Source: JACKAQ01 sp020634975 [NCBI: Calditrichia bacterium] (GTDB taxonomy: Bacteria > Calditrichota > Calditrichia > RBG-13-44-9). From it: a DNA stretch of 64,000 nt. The stretch's first letter is position 1. The number at the start of each line of letters is the position of its first letter. The stretch is from assembly GCA_020634975.1 (NCBI GenBank), contig JACKAQ010000008.1:1-64000 (forward strand), read 5' to 3'. Below the pieces are notes generated by a model. The model did no database searches, was not told the origin of the DNA, and saw only the letters and a program-made list of their open reading frames with translations. Positions 1-8,678 of the stretch are shown here, piece after piece. Both the position numbers and the translations under genes were made by a program.

Positions 1-46
1 TGAAAGCTGACGGCTGAAAGCTGACCGCTAAAAGCTGATCGCTTCC
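1..46. repeat. short degenerate tandem repeat (GCTGAAAGCTGAC-like)
   Basis: The first bases hold about three imperfect copies of a 13-16 nt unit resembling CTGAAAGCTGACGG. They are followed by two copies of ATCCACCCA just before the first gene. Such units are typical of intergenic simple repeats. No coding potential is seen. Confidence 0.5.
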
Positions 47-77
47 CCTCATCCACCCATAACCCCATCCACCCAAC

Positions 78-1007
78 ATGAAAACAACATCAAAAATCTA
101 CATAGCCGGACATCGCGGTCTGGTTGGCTCCGCCATAGCACGGCGGTTGGCATCAAACGGATTTAACAATCTGGTGCTCAAACGATCCGCAGAACTCGAT
201 TTGCGGAATCAGGCAGCCGTTGCGGCTTTCTTTGAAAAAGAGCAACCGGAATACGTGTTTTTGGCTGCCGCCAAAGTGGGCGGGATATTGGCCAATAACG
301 ATTATCCGGCGGATTTTATCTATGATAACCTGATGATCCAGTCCAATATCATTCATCACAGCTACCGGAACGGGGTGAAAAAGCTGCTGTTTTTGGGCAG
401 CTCCTGTATTTATCCCAAATTCGCGCCGCAGCCGATGAAGGAAGAGCATCTGCTGGACGGCAAGCTGGAACCGACCAACGAGCCATATGCTATCGCCAAA
501 ATTGCCGGGATCAAGACCTGCCAGTCCTATAACAGGCAATACGGCACGCAGTTCATTTCGGTAATGCCCACCAATTTGTATGGACCCAACGATAATTTCG
601 ATCTGCAAAGTTCCCATGTGCTGCCCGCGCTGATCCGCAAGTTTCATGAAGCCAAACTTGCCGGAAAACCGGCCGTGGAAATCTGGGGCACGGGTTCACC
701 GAAACGGGAATTCCTGCATGCGGATGATCTGGCAGATGCCTGTGTGTATCTGATGCAGCACTATTCAGATAACGATATTGTCAATATCGGGGTGGGTGAG
801 GACATCGCAATAAAAGACCTGGCGCTGCTGATTAAGGATATCGTTGGCTTTAGCGGTGAACTGACGTTTGACACATCCAAACCGGACGGCACGCCCCGCA
901 AACTGCTGGATGTCTCCAAACTGAATGGTTTGGGGTGGAAAGCCGGTATTTCCTTACGCGATGGCATTACCCAAACCTATCAATGGTATCTGGCCCAGCA
1001 ACCGTAA
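78..1007 (+). CDS. fcl: GDP-L-fucose synthase (GDP-4-keto-6-deoxy-D-mannose 3,5-epimerase/4-reductase)
   Basis: This 309-residue protein is a short-chain dehydrogenase/reductase-fold NAD(P)-dependent epimerase/reductase of the Fcl/WcaG family. The family converts GDP-4-keto-6-deoxymannose to GDP-L-fucose in the cytoplasm for capsule, O-antigen or exopolysaccharide synthesis. Visible signatures are the nucleotide-binding loop [10 protein letters not shown] (residues 11-20), the catalytic serine segment GSSCIYP (about 108-113), the YAIAK catalytic Tyr/Lys (Y137, K141) and NLYGPNDNF. Length is normal for the family. The ATG start has no clear Shine-Dalgarno sequence; the upstream DNA is repeat-rich. 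The gene mate gmd is not in the window and may lie upstream. Neighbouring sugar-transferase and Wzi-like genes agree with a surface polysaccharide role. Confidence 0.92.
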   Translation: MKTTSKIYIAGHRGLVGSAIARRLASNGFNNLVLKRSAELDLRNQAAVAAFFEKEQPEYVFLAAAKVGGILANNDYPADFIYDNLMIQSNIIHHSYRNGVKKLLFLGSSCIYPKFAPQPMKEEHLLDGKLEPTNEPYAIAKIAGIKTCQSYNRQYGTQFISVMPTNLYGPNDNFDLQSSHVLPALIRKFHEAKLAGKPAVEIWGTGSPKREFLHADDLADACVYLMQHYSDNDIVNIGVGEDIAIKDLALLIKDIVGFSGELTFDTSKPDGTPRKLLDVSKLNGLGWKAGISLRDGITQTYQWYLAQQP

Positions 1008-1120
1008 CATCAATAACATTTGCAGGGAACGCATATATGCGTTCCGCAGGATAACATCCCCCTTTATCCCCCTTCGAAGGGGGAAATTTGGGATCTTCCC
1101 CTTAATCCCCTTTCGGAGGG

Positions 1121-2329
1121 CAGGGCTGTTAAGTTCTCATAAAACCAAGGAGGATTTCAATTTTATTGGTAAAAAATATTGTTGCTGTTTTCATTGAGTG
1201 ATATCCATTGATACGGTATATGTTCATCGCAATGTTTTTCAATAGTGAGAGATTGGATGCTGCCGAAACGGTTTTGATCAACGAGCCATCCTCATTAAAG
1301 TTGACATCTTTCACCCAGTGGAGTTTATTTTCGATATACCAGTGACCTCGAATGCCTGTTGCAAAGTCGGCGGCACTTAGCCCCGGCTACTGATATAGTA
1401 GCTGTTCTATTGATGTGGGTTTTGGTAAGCTTTTCCCTGACGCCTGCCGCTTCTGTAACAATAGATGACGCGTTTGATGTCTATCCAATCAGCGTCCACA
1501 TCTTCAGGGCATAGATACACACGATAGGTTCGATTTTCGATTCTTCCACGGTGTTTTTTCCTGGGCTTCAAAGGTGTCCGATGGTCGCTGCTCTGTTACT
1601 GTTTTTCGAAGCGTCTTGTATAAACGTTTTTGGTTGCCCTTGACTTTAACAAGATAATGGTTACCACTTTGGCGGATTTGCTGTAACGTTTTTTTTGACA
1701 ATGCAGGGCATCAAGCGTAAAGGTAACTCCTGTTAATCCAAGCACTTCGGTCAATACTCTGATCAGCTCACGGGCGACTTCAATCTCACTTGATTCTTTG
1801 TTTTGAAAACGCTGAACGGCTATGACAATATTCTCCTGTTGAGCAAATGCGCTTACAAAGCTGACAAAATCCTGATAGGCGCTATCATAGCTGACAATCG
1901 TCGATGCCAACGCTTTGGCATCAATAGAAACCCAACTTTCCGGCTTGACTGGATGACAATCGGTGACCCATTGGCTAAAAAACAGCGCTCACAGACTTAA
2001 AGTCCAGGTTTATTAATACCGTGCGAATCGTAACATGTGAAGGCATTTTGTTTCGCTTCAGTTGAAACGTTTCAACAAGTGCCGATTGATTGGCTTTTAA
2101 AAACGAGCGATTTCACGATACCCAAAGCAGCGGCTCATATCGTTGCCATGATGCTCATTACTAACAACGCTGATAACTGATAACGTTTCCCTTCGGCGCG
2201 ACGACGAAAAATAGGCACCGTTGCCAGATAATCGAGCAGGGTTTTGCGAGAAGTTGTTGAATCCATAAACACCCTTTTTCGCTAAATATAAAAAAAATTA
2301 GCGAGATTCAATAGAACTTAACAGCCCTG
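1121..2329. mobile_element. ISAs1-family insertion sequence, decayed
   Basis: The element is bounded by perfect 17-bp inverted repeats CAGGGCTGTTAAGTTCT at 1121-1137 and its complement at 2313-2329. Its length of about 1.2 kb is usual for ISAs1. It contains one minus-strand transposase broken by several frameshifts. It sits inside GC-rich intergenic repeat DNA (units like CCCCTTCGAAGGGGG on both sides), so no clean target-site duplication can be assigned. Confidence 0.85.
1129..2266 (-). pseudogene. ISAs1-family transposase (H-repeat-associated type), frameshifted
   Basis: The reading frame starts at an ATG at 2266 (MDSTTSRKTLLDYL), runs to a stop near 2155, and continues in other frames. 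Recognisable pieces are CFGYREIARF, a segment with SWVSIDAKAL (1910 region, a DDE-type Asp context), a 65-residue piece with YLVKVKGNQK (1504-1701), and the family hallmark RGHWYIENKLHWVKDVNFNEDG split across 1260-1380. The last piece ends at 1129 inside the left terminal repeat. At least three or four frame changes are needed to join the pieces, so the gene is inactive. In this family an intact protein of about 370 residues cuts and re-inserts the element. Confidence 0.85.
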
Positions 2330-3250
2330 CCTTCAAAGGGGAAATCACCCCCTTCGAAGGGGGCAAGGGGATGTTTCTTTCCAGCCCGTCATATTCATGG
2401 CGGGGCTTTTTATTTGCGGAAGAATATCAATAAAAATGAGAATATATAATGAATTTTGCCGATCTGTTATGCCAGTCACAAATGCACCTATATAATGATG
2501 TATTTTGAGTCGCAAATCAAAACATGGAAGTGGTTTTTTTGACAGGATATGCATGATGAACAAGATAATACATTATTCTCTGGTAAATCCTGTTATCTTG
2601 TCAACACCAATGATCGGTAACATTAGCATTTAAAAAGAAATTGCGCAATATACGGTTAATGTGTTATACTGTCGGCTTGTTTTTTAGTAACGGATGTTAC
2701 GCAGTGAATCAAAATCAAAACAAACTGCACCCTTCGATACGCGCTTTGCGCTACTCAGGATGCTAATTCGCTACTATTGGGTAACATCAGTGAATAATAA
2801 AGACTTGTTTCATTAATCTGTGATCATCCGTGTGAATTCGTGGCGAAATAAGTAACAGTAAAAAAATCTCTGTGCGCTTTGTGCCTCTGTGGCTAACAAT
2901 GCGTAACATCAGTGAGTAAAAAAATTAACTTTTGAGCAGGAGATTCCTGCATCCGCGCCAAAAGGCGCTCCTTCGGAGCAGGAATGACAAATGAAAGAGC
3001 ATCTGTCCTTCCTGTGAAGACAGGAATCTAGTTTAATATTGATGTAAATAATGTTAATGACCAATTGCAGTATAATTAATACGGGCTTCATGAACCTTTC
3101 TCTGTGAACCCTTGTGCCGCTGTAGCAAAAACAGTTGAATAAGCGGCGCAAAATACAAATATTTTTAATCATTAAAGTCTGCAGATATACTGCCGAAAAT
3201 AGTGTCTGTAATCTAAATTCAACAATCTTTACTGAAACAGGATTAACCTC
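2330..3250. other. non-coding, repeat-rich intergenic region
   Basis: No convincing gene is present; short open frames here lack ribosome-binding sites and recognisable sequence. The stretch carries degenerate dispersed repeats. One copy of a CTCTGTG...TGCCTCTGTGGCTA...ATGCGTAAC unit lies at about 2865-2917. Several GTAACATCAGTGA units occur (about 2785 and 2905), with a related GTTACGCAGTGAA at about 2697. An inverted AGATTCCTGC / GCAGGAATGACA pair lies at about 2940-2990. The promoter of the following sugar transferase must lie near its end but is not clear. Confidence 0.6.
2865..2917. repeat. dispersed intergenic repeat, CTCTGTG/TCTGTGGC family, copy 1
   Basis: The sequence AATCTCTGTGCGCTTTGTGC followed by CTCTGTGGCTAACAATGCG and TAAC closely matches the right arm of the inverted pair at 4753-4929. 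This shows that the unit is dispersed in intergenic DNA of this genome. Confidence 0.6.
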
Positions 3251-4675
3251 ATGCTAAAACGGAATTGGCGATTCGTCTATACGATGCTCGTCATGATTGG
3301 CGATTTCATCATGATCAACGCTGCTTTCCGGCTGGCGCTGTATCTCCGTTTCCCGGAAATGGAAGAACCTCTTTCAAAGTACTTTGAGCCCTGGCTGTTT
3401 ATCAACCTGATCTTTTTCCCGCTGGCCGCCATCCTCGGGCTCTACCGGAGTGTTTACAGCAGTCCGATATTACACCAGAAACAGCACCTCAAAATAATGA
3501 CCTATTACCTCGGTCTGCTCACGATGTCCTATCTCTTTTTGATAAAGGGCCATGAGTTTTCCCGTGGCGTGGTAATTATCTTTCTGATGTCCCAATACAT
3601 CATTCTGGAAATCATGCACTCCCTGATGCATAAAATCAACCTGCGCCTGTTCAATAAGGGATTTGGCAATCAGCGGATACTGGTGGTCGGCACCGATCTG
3701 TCCGCCCTTCGCTTTACCGAAATCCTGACCGATGCATACGGCGATTATTACGATTTGCGCGGGTTTATCGCCAATGGCACCCCCCATCACCATCCCGAAA
3801 TCGCCCCGCATATTATCGGTAAATACCACGATGTGGACACGATTATCCCGGAACAGGGCATCGACAAAGTGTTTATTGTCAGCGATTCCATGCTGGAAAA
3901 GAAATACGAACCGATCCGCAAAGCCTGCGAACATTTTGGGGTTGCGGTTAAAATGGTGTCGCCGGATGTTAAAAAACTGATGAACCAGATCAAGGTAAAA
4001 GATGTTACCGGCGTACCGCTGTCCACGGACAGCCGGCGCTTGCGGGTGCCGGTGTGGCAGTCCCGCCTGAAACGGGTCTTCGATTTAATCATTTTGGCAT
4101 TTGCCAGTATTTTGCTCATACCCGTCGGGACCATCATTGCGGCGATGATCCGCTTTACCTCAAAAGGTCCTGTTTTTTTCAAACAAAGGCGTTCACTGTA
4201 TAAAGGCGGACCGGAATTCTGGTTCTACAAATTCCGCACCATGTATGACAATGCCGATGACATGAAAGATAAAATTTGGGCAAATAACGAAACCAACGGC
4301 GCATTGTTCAAAATGAAGGATGATCCCCGGGTAACGCCGGTCGGCAAATTCCTCCGCAAATACAGCCTGGATGAAATTCCCCAATTTATTAATGTATTAA
4401 AAGGGGATATGAGCATCGTTGGACCGCGTCCCTTGCCGATCAATGATTTTAACAAAATCAAAAATGGCAAAGTGAACTACGATTGGTATGCCAAGCGCGG
4501 GAACACCAAACCGGGCATTACCGGATTGTGGCAAATTTCCGGCAGAAGCAACCTGTCGTTTGAGGAAATGTGTTTGCTGGATCTCTATTATATCGAAAAC
4601 CAGTCCATTTTCTTTGATATGGAGATCCTGTTTGAAACGATTCCGGTAGCTTTCCTCGGTAAAGGCGCCTATTGA
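3251..4675 (+). CDS. undecaprenyl-phosphate sugar-1-phosphate transferase (WbaP/WcaJ-type, polyprenyl glycosylphosphotransferase)
   Basis: This 474-residue integral membrane enzyme of the PHPT family transfers a sugar-1-phosphate from a nucleotide sugar to undecaprenyl phosphate, the first step of exopolysaccharide or O-unit assembly at the inner membrane. The N-terminal 120 residues hold four hydrophobic segments. Residues about 135-260 form a nucleotide-binding-like region (QRILVVGTDLSALRF). The C-terminal third is the catalytic sugar-transferase domain: KRVFDLIIL with a membrane-penetrating helix, FKQRRS, FWFYKFRTMY, KYSLDEIPQ, VLKGDMSIVGPRPL and KPGITGLWQISGR. Length is normal. The sugar transferred cannot be told from sequence. 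It is probably monocistronic, with a terminator directly behind it. Confidence 0.92.
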   Translation: MLKRNWRFVYTMLVMIGDFIMINAAFRLALYLRFPEMEEPLSKYFEPWLFINLIFFPLAAILGLYRSVYSSPILHQKQHLKIMTYYLGLLTMSYLFLIKGHEFSRGVVIIFLMSQYIILEIMHSLMHKINLRLFNKGFGNQRILVVGTDLSALRFTEILTDAYGDYYDLRGFIANGTPHHHPEIAPHIIGKYHDVDTIIPEQGIDKVFIVSDSMLEKKYEPIRKACEHFGVAVKMVSPDVKKLMNQIKVKDVTGVPLSTDSRRLRVPVWQSRLKRVFDLIILAFASILLIPVGTIIAAMIRFTSKGPVFFKQRRSLYKGGPEFWFYKFRTMYDNADDMKDKIWANNETNGALFKMKDDPRVTPVGKFLRKYSLDEIPQFINVLKGDMSIVGPRPLPINDFNKIKNGKVNYDWYAKRGNTKPGITGLWQISGRSNLSFEEMCLLDLYYIENQSIFFDMEILFETIPVAFLGKGAY

Positions 4676-4703
4676 TTGGATGATGTAACATATTTGATAT
4701 ATG

Positions 4704-4734
4704 AAAAGGGAGCACAGATTTGTGTTCCCTTTTT
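4704..4734 (+). terminator. rho-independent terminator of the sugar transferase gene
   Basis: The inverted repeat AAAAGGGAGCACA / TGTGTTCCCTTTT has a short GATT loop, and the descending arm ends in a T run, 29 nt after the stop codon. Its symmetry would let it work in both directions. Confidence 0.85.
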
Positions 4735-4752
4735 GTTGAATGTATTAACTGA

Positions 4753-4929
4753 TGTTACGCATCAACTGTTCTTGCCACAGAGACACGGAGAACCACAGAG
4801 AAATATTACAGCAACCTTTTCTTTAATAAATGCTTGTTTTTGCTGATTATAACCTTTTCATCTCTCACTGTCTTTTTAGAGTTTAAAAAATCTCTGTGTT
4901 CCTCGGTGTTTCTGTGGCTAAAATGCGTA
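4753..4929. repeat. inverted pair of dispersed CACAGAGACAC repeats with GTTACGCAT ends
   Basis: The left arm starts GTTACGCAT and continues GCCACAGAGACACGGAGAAC. The right arm is its imperfect reverse complement and ends ATGCGTAAC. About 75 nt of AT-rich DNA lies between them. A copy of the right arm is also found at 2865-2917. The structure resembles a MITE-like or palindromic dispersed intergenic element; no protein is encoded. Confidence 0.6.
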
Positions 4930-5521
4930 ACACCGGTTATTAACCACAAATTCCACGAATTTTCACAAATTAATATTTCTTTGAAAGCATTGAATATTAA
5001 CATACCTGCTACTGTCATTCCCGCAATCTTTTAGCGGGAATCTATTCTTTGATGACTGATAACAACTTTCAGGCAGGACGGTAATAGGACTCAATATTGA
5101 TTCGTGAATTAAGTTGGGATGTTTTAGATGAATATGTGATCATTTTAATAAAACTTTGGTTTCAGACCTCACCCCTTATCCCCTCTCTCTAAAAGGCGAG
5201 GGGGAAATATACTATACAATTCAGTTGTTTGGCTCCCCTCTCCTCATAGGAGAGGGGCAGGGGTGAGTCCAAAAAGATCTGAAAGTTTAGTGTTTTTAGT
5301 TTGGTTATTTCTTAAAATAGCTCACGAACCAATAAAATGGAAAACCTGTTCAAGCATCTTTAAGTCATTCGAATAATTTGTGAAATTCGTGGATAAATCA
5401 GTGTTTTTCATGTGGTAAATAGCCTTTCAATCCAAAAAACCTAACCGCTTTCCTTTTTTATTGCATCCGTTAACCCGTAAAATTAGATTCTGTCTGACAA
5501 ATTCAACAGTTGAGGCGATCC
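4930..5521. other. non-coding region with hairpin-forming repeats
   Basis: No gene is supported. It contains a GTCATTCCCGC...GCGGGAAT hairpin at about 5013-5041 and the larger inverted repeat listed separately at 5168-5276. AT-rich DNA follows up to the start of the Wzi-like gene. Confidence 0.55.
5168..5276. repeat. long imperfect inverted repeat (CTCACCCCT..TCCCCTCTC arms)
   Basis: The arms CTCACCCCTTATCCCCTCTC and GAGAGGGGCAGGGGTGAG face each other across about 70 nt. Inner GGCGAGGGGG and TCCCCTCTCC blocks can pair as well. Such purine/pyrimidine-rich palindromes recur in intergenic DNA of many environmental bacteria. Its function is unknown. Confidence 0.6.
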
Positions 5522-7125
5522 ATGATTCAACGTTTTCGCAACATATTATTTCTGCTAATCTTCAGCTCATTGACGCTATTTGGACAGGAAACCCTGCCGC
5601 CGTATCATTGGGCGAATGATGTTATCGATTATCTCAAAGTAGCCGGACATCTCCCCGGTGTCGATGTCAATCAGCGACCGCTGGAACGGGATGCCATTGC
5701 CCGGGAACTGCTAAAAATCGGCTGGCAGCAGCAGCTTTCCGCAAAAGACCGGTCGATCATCCGTTTGCTCTACCGGGAATTCAGCCCGGAAATTGCCCAG
5801 TTGGCACGTTTGGGCGATTGGCGCGAATTGTTTAATACCGCAATGGGTATTCTGAAACTGCCGTTGGAAATCCCCGATCGCTCAACGGCAATAAAACCGG
5901 GATTTTTTGGCGAACTTTATCTGCAAGATTCCCGCGATACTGAAACCCAAACCGAATATGATGCCCATGCAACCGTGATGGGTAATCTCAATCAATCGTT
6001 TACATTTTACAGCAATCTCCGGGTTTTCAGCGATGCGCCATCGACCTATATTGGCAAGGAATACCGTAACTTATACGGCTATATGGAGCAGGGTTATTTG
6101 CAGTACCGGCAGGATTGGCTAAGCATCAAGGTCGGGCGGGACTGGCTGCAATCCGGTCCCGGACGGGATGCCCAATTGCTGTTCTCCGCCAACAGCCGTC
6201 CGTTTGATATGTATCATCTCAAATTCGGTAAATCTGTGCTGCAATTTTCGTTTTGGGGGATGCAACTGGATCGCCAGCGAATCATCGATGACCGCAGTTA
6301 TATTGCCAATCGCTATCTCAACGGACACAGTTTGCGCCTGAACCTTCGCAATCGCATTTACATCGGCATCTCCGAAGTTGCGTTGTATGGCGGCGAAAAC
6401 CGTTCCTGGGAGATGGGATTTGTCAATCCGCTGTCCTTTTATTATCTCTACAATTTGAATCAGGAAGTGGGCGGAACCAACGCCAACGTGCTCTATACCA
6501 TCGACTGGGATTTGTATGTTTTCCCGCAGATGAACATCTACGGCGAATTTTTGATCGATGATTATCAGGTGGATAACGCCGTGCCGGGTGATCTGGAGCC
6601 TGCAGAGTTGGGGCTGCTGCTCGGATTTCAATGGGCAAATCCGGCCGGTTTTTCCGGCAGCAAATTGCATCTGGCGTACACACAGGTGCGAAACCGCACG
6701 TATAACGTCGCTGCGCCGCCGTTTGGCAAATACCTGCACCGCAACGAGGAAATCGGGCATTATCTGGGCAATAATTTCTGGCAACTCGCGCTCGATCTGG
6801 ATTACTGGCTGAAACCCGAATTGCAACTCACCGGATTCACCCGTTTCACCAAACAGGGGAGGGGAGTGTTGCCGGTGTGTTTAACGAAGATTTTTTGAAT
6901 TTTACGCCGGAAGAAGGTTACGATGAACCGTTTCCGTTCGGGATTGTCGAGCGGGATTGGCAAAGCGGTGTGCGGGTGTTTTACAAACCGCATCACCTGG
7001 CATATTTGCGGTTTGATTTGACCTACTCAGATATTTCCAATTTCCAGCATTTTGAGGGACAGGCAACATCTGATATGCAGTTGCGCGTTGCCGCCGGTTG
7101 GGAATGGGAAAAACTCTGGCGATAG
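5522..7125 (+). pseudogene. Wzi-like capsule assembly outer-membrane protein, one frameshift
   Basis: The ATG at 5522 is preceded by GAGG at good spacing. A signal peptide (MIQRFRNILFLLIFSSLTLFGQ) is followed by a beta-barrel-like protein resembling the Wzi capsule assembly family, which helps attach or organise surface polysaccharide at the outer membrane. The first frame stops at 6898. The same protein clearly continues one frame over (VFNEDFLNFTPEEGY... to WEWEKLW, ending 7125). One missing base in the G-rich run CAGGGGAGGGGAG near 6855-6867 explains the break: restoring it gives QGEGSVAGVFNEDF. The protein would be about 534 residues. It may be a sequencing error, a phase-variable tract or a true mutation. 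The family assignment is moderate. Confidence 0.65.
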
Positions 7126-7151
7126 TTTCGGATTATAAAAAGCCATTAATC

Positions 7152-7187
7152 AAAAAAGGTCTGCACAATTTGTGCAGACCTTTTTGT
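7152..7187 (+). terminator. rho-independent terminator after the Wzi-like gene
   Basis: The perfect stem AAAAAAGGTCTGCACA / TGTGCAGACCTTTTT has an ATT loop and ends in a T-rich tail. It is also flanked by an A run, so it can serve the convergent TPR gene from the other side. Confidence 0.9.
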
Positions 7188-7281
7188 TTTGCTGCCTGAA
7201 CATTTCCTTCAACCCAAAAAGAAACCCATTCGAACGATACGAACTGGTTTGTCAGACAACGTTTTTATTACTTTCGATCAA

Positions 7282-8640
7282 TCAATCCGTTTTACGGGGA
7301 CGTCCTCGTTTACGTTTCGCCGGTGTTTCTTCAACCTCTACCGCCTGCGGTTTAGCTGGCTTTTGGTGAGTGAGATTGACCGGTTGATTTTTGCGCGGTT
7401 GCGGATTACCGCTGGCTTCTGCCAATCGCTGGGCTTTTCGCGCCCGAAGCTGGGTCAGTATCTCTTCAACTTTGGTTGAGTTTTTACTACCGGAATCATT
7501 GTTCGTAGATGCATTTTGTGCCGGTGCGGCTTCCGCTTCATCCATCTCCGCATCTTCTGCATGAATTCTGTCCGGATACAACTTGACTTCGCCGGGCAGG
7601 CAGTTGAAGCGATTCATCATTTGCGCCCAGTTTTCCAACTCCTCTTTAAAAAAGCTCAGTCGTGCTCTGGACGGATTAAAATGTGATGGAATCTCGTTGC
7701 GAAATGCCCGCTGGGTCAGGTCAAAAATTTTGTCATAACCCATAAATTTCGCCGCCTGGTTGGGAGACAATCCCATTTTGTCATTGGTATAAATCCGGAA
7801 ATTAAATTCTTCTTTCAACCAACTGCGGGTCCAGTCCGGCGAATCTTTGAATATTTCATCCAGTAATTTGATATACTCCTGATCCTGTGTGGCGTAGCGG
7901 ATTTGGGCAATGCCGATTCGTGCTTCGGGATTTTTCGGGTCGTCAGCTAAAATACGATTGTAAATGGCTTCGGATTTGTCAAATACCTTGCCTTTGCGAT
8001 ACGATTTTGCCAGATCGAGCCACGCTTCGGTTGTGTTTTCAACTTCCGCATAACGCTCGTAATAGCGCATGGCTTCGTCGTATTTTCGAATTTTCTTGAG
8101 TGATCGTGCCAGCATTTGATAGCCCGGACCATAACCGGGATTTATCTTGATCAGTTTTCGCAATGGCTCGACCGCTTTTTTAAATTCTTCACGTTCGTAA
8201 TATTTCCGAGACCAGTTTAGCACAACGTAAAACTGGAGGCGTTGCTGCAGAAATGTGATGTCCTGCGTTTCGTTGTAAATATCCATATGCGTCGTAAAGA
8301 TCATTCGTGGTTGACCTTTTTTGCGCTTGGTACTGTTCAGTTCCGATGTAATTCGTTTGAAATAGTTATATACTTTTTGACGCAGAAACGTCTCATTTTC
8401 AAAATTAATGGAAAATTCATCTGTACCGTTTTCGGATTTCAGTTTAAGCTCTGCTTCGTAACGCAATTTCCCTAAAAATTCTTCAACCATTTCCGGGGGT
8501 TGCATGATGTTAACGATAAATTCGAGTGATTTTTCCTGATTATCCATTACGAAAAAACTGGTAATACCGATCTTGTTCGTTTCAAGATCCCATTTCCGGA
8601 TCTCAACTGCAACAAGACTTAAATCTTTGGTGATTGCCAT
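7282..8640 (-). CDS. TPR protein with excisionase-like helix-turn-helix and C-terminal AT-hook-like motif
   Basis: The start is the ATG at 8640, preceded by AAGGAG; a longer TTG frame is less likely. The 452-residue cytoplasmic protein has an unrecognised N-terminal alpha/beta region (1-130). Tetratricopeptide-like helices occupy about 140-265 (repeated AIYNRILADDPKNPEARIGI-type units). At about 289-340 is a segment resembling MerR/excisionase-type winged helices (LSPNQAAKFMGYDK...SRARLSFFKEELENW). A charged disordered tail ends in KRKRGRPRK (442-450), the core of an AT-hook that binds the minor groove of AT-rich DNA. The combination suggests a DNA-associated scaffold or regulator; this is inference. 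It lies 38 nt downstream of the threonine-synthase-like gene on the same strand, probably one operon. Confidence 0.7.
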   Translation of the reverse strand: MAITKDLSLVAVEIRKWDLETNKIGITSFFVMDNQEKSLEFIVNIMQPPEMVEEFLGKLRYEAELKLKSENGTDEFSINFENETFLRQKVYNYFKRITSELNSTKRKKGQPRMIFTTHMDIYNETQDITFLQQRLQFYVVLNWSRKYYEREEFKKAVEPLRKLIKINPGYGPGYQMLARSLKKIRKYDEAMRYYERYAEVENTTEAWLDLAKSYRKGKVFDKSEAIYNRILADDPKNPEARIGIAQIRYATQDQEYIKLLDEIFKDSPDWTRSWLKEEFNFRIYTNDKMGLSPNQAAKFMGYDKIFDLTQRAFRNEIPSHFNPSRARLSFFKEELENWAQMMNRFNCLPGEVKLYPDRIHAEDAEMDEAEAAPAQNASTNNDSGSKNSTKVEEILTQLRARKAQRLAEASGNPQPRKNQPVNLTHQKPAKPQAVEVEETPAKRKRGRPRKTD

Positions 8641-8678
8641 TTGAAACAACTCCTTAGTGATTAATGAATTTTAATTTC

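Noticed and set aside
2345-3172. Short open frames of 70-90 codons
   Set aside because: They run through repeat DNA, have no ribosome-binding site and no recognisable product.
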